DNA of 64,000 nt from assembly GCF_038502225.1 (NCBI RefSeq), contig NC_091312.1, forward strand, positions 31,343,683 through 31,407,682, in the 5' to 3' direction. The position numbers and the translations under genes are program-made. Of the stretch, positions 60,238 to 64,000 are shown piece after piece. This DNA comes from Cherax quadricarinatus. Taxonomy: Eukaryota; Arthropoda; Malacostraca; Decapoda; Parastacidae. The notes under the pieces are model-generated. The model saw only the letters and a list, made by a program, of their open reading frames with translations, made no database searches and was not told the DNA's origin. Each line of letters begins with the position of its first letter. The first letter of the stretch is position 1.

Positions 60238-61710
60238 CAAAATTCAAAATTCAAAAGTTTATTCTCTATAAGGATTACAATGCTGAGTTTACAGAATTTG
60301 GTTATTGTGTGGTTTACATGTAGTAAAATAATAATTACAGAGTGTACCACTAGAACACCTAGCATGGCTAGGCATTTCGGGCAGACTTAGATTAAATCTT
60401 AAGTTTAAAATATTACAAAATTATGAGGTAAGTTGGTATTATGGCTAAGCGACTAAATACTAGTTTGTGAGTTTAGCAATGTGAATGCTTTTGTTTTGGC
60501 ACTATACATAGTTTCAGTATTGGAGCATCACAGGTCAACTTATGACTAGTTAAGATTCATTATTTTAAGATTGAGATTGATATTTCTGTTTATGGTCAAA
60601 TGGGTGAGTGAGTGTAAGTGTGAACCACCAGGTGGTATTCGTGTAATTAGTTGACAGGGTGTATCAGGGAGATAAGATGTTTTCTGATGGTAGTTTTGAA
60701 GGTGATGAATGTGTCTGCAGTTCTAGAGTTTTCAGGTAGGGTGTTCCAGATTTTAGGGCCTTTGACATACATTGAATTTTTGTAAAGTTTTAGTCAGACA
60801 CGGGGAATGTCATAGAGATGTTTGTGTCTGGTGTTATGCCTGTGGGTTCTGTCACAACTATCAAGAAAGCGTTTTAGGTCAAGGTTAATATTGGAATTTA
60901 AGGTCCTGTAGATGTAGATTGCACAGTAGTAGGTGTGGATGTACTGAACAGGGAGTAAGTTTAGATCTATGAAGAGTGGGGGGTGTGTTGCCAGGGATGG
61001 GATTTAGCGATTATTCTTACTGCGGCTTTATGTTGGGTTATTATTGGCTTTAGGTGTGTTGCTGTAGTTGAGCAACAAGCACAGATAGCATAGGTGAGGT
61101 ATGGATATATAAGTGAATGGTATAGTGTGAGAAGGGCAGTTTGCGGCACGTAGTATCATATCTTGGAGAGGATCCCAACCGTTTTGGATACTTTTTTGGT
61201 TATGTGTTGGATATGGGTGCTGAAATTGAGGTTGTTGTTGAGGTATAGGCCTAGGAATTTGCCCTCATTATGTCTGGCAATTAGAGTGTTGTCGATCTTA
61301 ATGTTAATTTGCGCATCTCCTGCTCTGCTACCAAATATAATGTAGTAGGTTTTGTCAGTGTTAAGCGTAAGTTTATTGGCTGTCATCCAAGTCGATATTT
61401 TGATCAGCTCCTCGTTAACAATGGTGTTGAGGGTGCAAGATTAGGGTGAGAGATGACATAAGTCGTGTAGTCAGCAAAGAGAATGGGGTTCAGGTGTTGA
61501 GATACGTTTGGAAGATCATTGATATATATGAGGAAGAGCAGGGGTCCAAGGACACTTCCCTGTGAACCTCCAGTATCAAGTGGCCGTGTTGTTGATGCTG
61601 TGTCTTTAATGGTGACATACTGATAACTATTAGTAATGTAAGATTTGAAATATGCAAGCGCATGGCCTCTTATACCATAATGGTCAAGTTTGTGGAGTAG
61701 GATGCCGTGG
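60238..61710 (-). pseudogene. LINE family E: 3' end, C-terminus and RT motifs B and C
   Basis: On the minus strand from 61710 downward: HGILLHKLDHYGIRGHALAY, GGSQGSVLGPLLFLIYINDL and NPILFADYTTYVISH, a frameshift, then MTANKLTLNTDKTYYIIFGS and KFLGLYLNNNLNFSTHIQHI, then LLTLYHSLIYPYLTYAI and KAAVRIIAKS. Motif C is FADY where FADD is expected (Tyr codon 61467-61469). The C-terminal part continues with frameshifts to about 60650, including KGPKIWNTLPENSR. The 3' end is attttgaattttgaa-like repeats at 60238-60255 after an AATAAA. Confidence 0.8.
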
Positions 61711-62304
61711 TCTATCTAGGCTGGAATATTGCTGCACATTAACAGCACCTTTCAAGGCAGGTGAAATTGCTGACCTAGAAAATGTACAGAGAACCTTCAC
61801 GGCGCGCATAACGGAGATAAAACACCTCAATTACTGGGAGCGCTTGAGGTTCCTGAACCTGTATTCCCTGGAACGCAGGCGGGAGAGATACATGATTATA
61901 TACACCTGGAAAATCCTAGAGGGACTAGTACCGAACTTGCACACGAAAATCACTCACTACGAAAGCAAAAGACTTGGCAGACGATGCAACATCCCCCCAA
62001 TGAAAAGCAGGGGTGTCACTAGCACGTTAAGAGACCATACAATAAGTGTCAGGGGCCCGAGACTGTTCAACTGCCTCCCAGCATACATAAGGGTGATTAC
62101 CAACAGACCCCTGGCAGTCTTCAAGCTGGCACTGGACAAGCACCTAAAGTCGGTTCCTGACCAGCCGGGCTGTGGCTCGTACGTTGGTTTGCGTGCAGCC
62201 AGCAGCAACAGCCTGGTTGATCAGGCTCTGATCCACCAGGAGGCCTGGTCACAGACCGGGCCGCGGGGGCGTTGACCCCCGGAACTCTCTCCAGGTAAAC
62301 TCCA
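61711..62304 (+). mobile_element. 5'-truncated LINE family D copy nested in LINE E
   Basis: The plus strand carries LSRLEYCCTLTAPFKAGEIA through to IHQEAWSQTGPRGR and the ccaggtaaactccagg 3' end. It is nearly identical to 55340-55935 (for example NLENV against DLENV, RGITNRP against RVITNRP). The insertion interrupts LINE E: host sequence reads gatgccgtggtcta on the left and ggtctactgtgtcaaaagc on the right, so ggtcta (61709-61714, 62305-62310) is the likely target duplication. Its ORF (61652-62275) borrows its start from the host. Confidence 0.88.
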
Positions 62305-63215
62305 GGTCTACTGTGTCAAAAGCTTTTCTTAGGTCAATAAAAATTCCTAGTGGATATTCCTTATTTTCCAATGCTGTGTAAAGCAGAGCTTGCATTTTTA
62401 TGGTTGCATCGTTAGTGCTTTTATTTTTCCTGAATCCAAATTTGCAGGGGTTGAGTATGTTTTGTGCCGTTTTAAATAAATATAGTCTCCTGTGCACGAG
62501 TTTCTCAAAGATTTTGGATAGCAATGGTAAGTTTGATATTGGCCTATAGTTGTTTAAATCTGTAGGGTCACCACCTTTATGTATTGGTGTAACCCTTGCC
62601 GTCTTGAGTAGTTTCGGGAAGGTGCTAGTTTCTAGTGACTTGTTAAATAGTAATGAGATAGCATGCGAGAGGACATGGGCCGCTCGCTTGTACAATAATG
62701 GTGGGGCATGAGATAGATTCTCTGAGTTATTTTTGAGTGACTTTATAATCTCGGTGACTTCCGTGGGCTCAGTTGGTGCAAGATAGAAGGAATTTGGGAA
62801 ATTCCCATCTAGGTAGTTCCCGGCATGGGCATTGGTACGTGGGATTTTATTGGCGAGATTAGATCCTATGGTTGAGAAGAAGTCGTTTATCTTGTTAGCT
62901 GTGTCAGTGGGATGCAGTGGCGTTTCATTAGGTTTAGTTAGGACAATATTCTTGTTTTTTTTCAGTTTGTGGGTCCCTAGAATCTGAGAGAGTGTTTTCC
63001 AGGTCTTTTTATATCTCCTCTTGTGTCAGTGAATCTACTGGAGTAGTATAGTTGTTTGGCTTTCTTTATTACTTTGGTGAGGACTGATGAATAGTGTTTA
63101 AGAATATCTTTGTGTATTAAGCCCTGTCTATATTGCTTTTCATATTGGTGTTTCTTATCAATGGATTTGAGAATGGTGTGGTAGCCCGTGTGGTTTTTTA
63201 AAATCCAGCCGATCT
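62305..63215 (-). pseudogene. LINE family E: RT N-terminal half and upstream linker
   Basis: On the minus strand: PTEVTEIIKSLKNNSENLSH, KTARVTPIHKGGDPTDLNNY, LPLLSKIFEKLVHRRLYLF, FGFRKNKSTNDATIKMQ and motif A LGIFIDLRKAFDTVD. The last is where the family D insertion sits. Upstream (62700-63215) linker sequence such as PLHPTDTANKINDFFSTIGS is readable in pieces. The endonuclease and ORF1 are missing, so this copy is 5'-truncated near 63215. Confidence 0.8.
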
Positions 63216-63367
63216 TTGCCTTGGGCCCTTTCCCCTCACTACTCGAGGGTAGGCTATCTTAGGGGCTGACCTTCATAAGTCAGCTGTAATAGGATGCTAG
63301 TTTAACATCAAGGAAAGTTCCCTTTTTGTTAAGAAACTCCTCTGCCAGGTGTTCCTTCCTCAACATC
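63216..63367. other. Non-coding segment before ORF1
   Basis: Probably the 5' UTR of the element that encodes the ORF at 63368, or genomic sequence between elements. It contains a dyad-like ccctcactactcgagggt. I cannot place a promoter. Confidence 0.4.
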
Positions 63368-64000
63368 ATGGCGAGGATACGTGTAAGATTACGCATTGAC
63401 GGCAATCAAATGACAATGAGAGAAATTCTCACATGTATTTGCTCCAACTCAACTGTTGCTCCAGTGGATGTTTTTCAAACCCACGCTGGAGCAGTACTTC
63501 TCCTCTCTTCGGAAGAAGAGTTACTTCAACTTCTGAAGCATGATGTGCTTGAAAAACTCAAGACTTCTGGTGTTACCCCAGTTGCACCTGATAGCTATCA
63601 AGCTCAGAGGACTGTGTTTGTGGCCAGAATCAACAGTTTCACGAAACATAGCACAGTGAATGAAATTGTTGACGACATTAATACCGAGAATTCTGACTTT
63701 AGGGCTGTAGAAGCACATAAATTCTCTAATCCTACCAACAACAAGGTGACCTTAAAGCTAATACTTGAGACACCTGAGGAGGCCAAACTTGTGTGTCAAC
63801 ATGGATTCAAATGTTTTGGCACCAGATGTACACCTGACCAAATCTCCCTTGAACGATTTGTCAGTGTGACACAATGTTTCAAGTGTTATGCCTTTGGTCA
63901 TAACAACAATAAATGCAGTACTCAAGGGCAGATTTGTAGCATTTGCTCTGGCCAACATTCGTATAGAAATTGTACCAACAAAAATACACCTAAATGTGTC
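63368..64000 (+). CDS. LINE ORF1 (gag-like, CCHC zinc knuckles), 3' end beyond the window
   Basis: An uninterrupted plus-strand frame of 211 codons begins at ATG 63368 (context catcATGg) and is open at the window edge. It starts MARIRVRLRIDGNQMTMREI. Knuckle 1 is CFKCYAFGHNNNKC (C170, C173, H178, C183; CX2CX4HX4C). Knuckle 2 is CSICSGQHSYRNC (C190, C193, H197, C202; CX2CX3HX4C). A third may begin at C210. ORF1 proteins of Jockey- and I-group LINEs bind element RNA through such knuckles. The preceding region resembles the RNA-binding fold usual before them, but I cannot prove it. If the downstream ORF2 is intact, this could be the youngest element here. Confidence 0.8.
   Translation, partial: MARIRVRLRIDGNQMTMREILTCICSNSTVAPVDVFQTHAGAVLLLSSEEELLQLLKHDVLEKLKTSGVTPVAPDSYQAQRTVFVARINSFTKHSTVNEIVDDINTENSDFRAVEAHKFSNPTNNKVTLKLILETPEEAKLVCQHGFKCFGTRCTPDQISLERFVSVTQCFKCYAFGHNNNKCSTQGQICSICSGQHSYRNCTNKNTPKCV

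Noticed and set aside
63521..63958. Three minus-strand ORFs at the right edge
   Set aside because: They are shadows of the plus-strand ORF1 with zinc knuckles.

Overview
The window looks like nuclear DNA of a decapod crustacean (crayfish, shrimp or lobster type). It has no host protein-coding gene that I can support. The inference rests on the element types: CR1/L2-like LINEs whose 3' ends carry short 'ttaggtgagtac' repeats, a LINE ending in a 'ccaggtaaact' repeat, Penelope-like elements (PLEs) with GIY-YIG endonucleases, tRNA-derived SINEs, and very long simple satellites. No operons, bacterial signals or CRISPR are present. I cannot name the species.

Layout. Positions 1-24493 are satellite A, a tandem array of a 35-bp unit (about 700 copies, open at the left edge). 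Positions 24494-25312 are a junction: decayed units of a second satellite, one palindromic PLE-type insertion and one unrecognised insertion. Positions 25313-42522 are satellite B, a different 35-bp unit (about 490 copies) with local higher-order repeats and a second palindromic insertion. Positions 42523-44099 are mostly single-copy sequence with a canonical tRNA-Arg(TCT), a third palindromic insertion, a second tRNA-Arg copy cut by the assembly gap, and the 100-N gap itself.

Positions 44100-64000 are a graveyard of nested non-LTR retroelements. In order: a CR1-like LINE with a long open RT frame (44101-45870); an endonuclease fragment (46076-46783); a second LINE family with its own 3' end nested in it (46790-48370); a CR1-like copy split by an antisense CR1-like copy (48371-51295); an RNase H fragment on the minus strand (51300-52160); a SINE; a short RT thumb fragment; a nearly full-length but broken LINE (52790-55945); a scrambled PLE on the minus strand (55960-58030); a SINE fold-back and a TA microsatellite; a head-to-head inverted pair of PLE C-termini (58543-60237); a minus-strand LINE (60238-63215) interrupted inside RT motif A; and the start of an intact-looking LINE ORF1 with zinc knuckles that runs off the right edge (63368-64000).

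The most striking signal is a set of three short insertions (24653-24820, 32563-32747, 43173-43348). Each is a near-perfect palindrome (one is perfect over 154 bp), each is flanked by a 13-bp direct repeat, and each contains a hairpin followed by GAAACG or a close variant. The same motif occurs at the 3' ends of the two PLEs, and it resembles a degenerate hammerhead ribozyme. I infer that the three are minimal snap-back copies of PLE termini. The many short ORFs in the two satellites are products of a 35-bp period read in three frames and are not genes.
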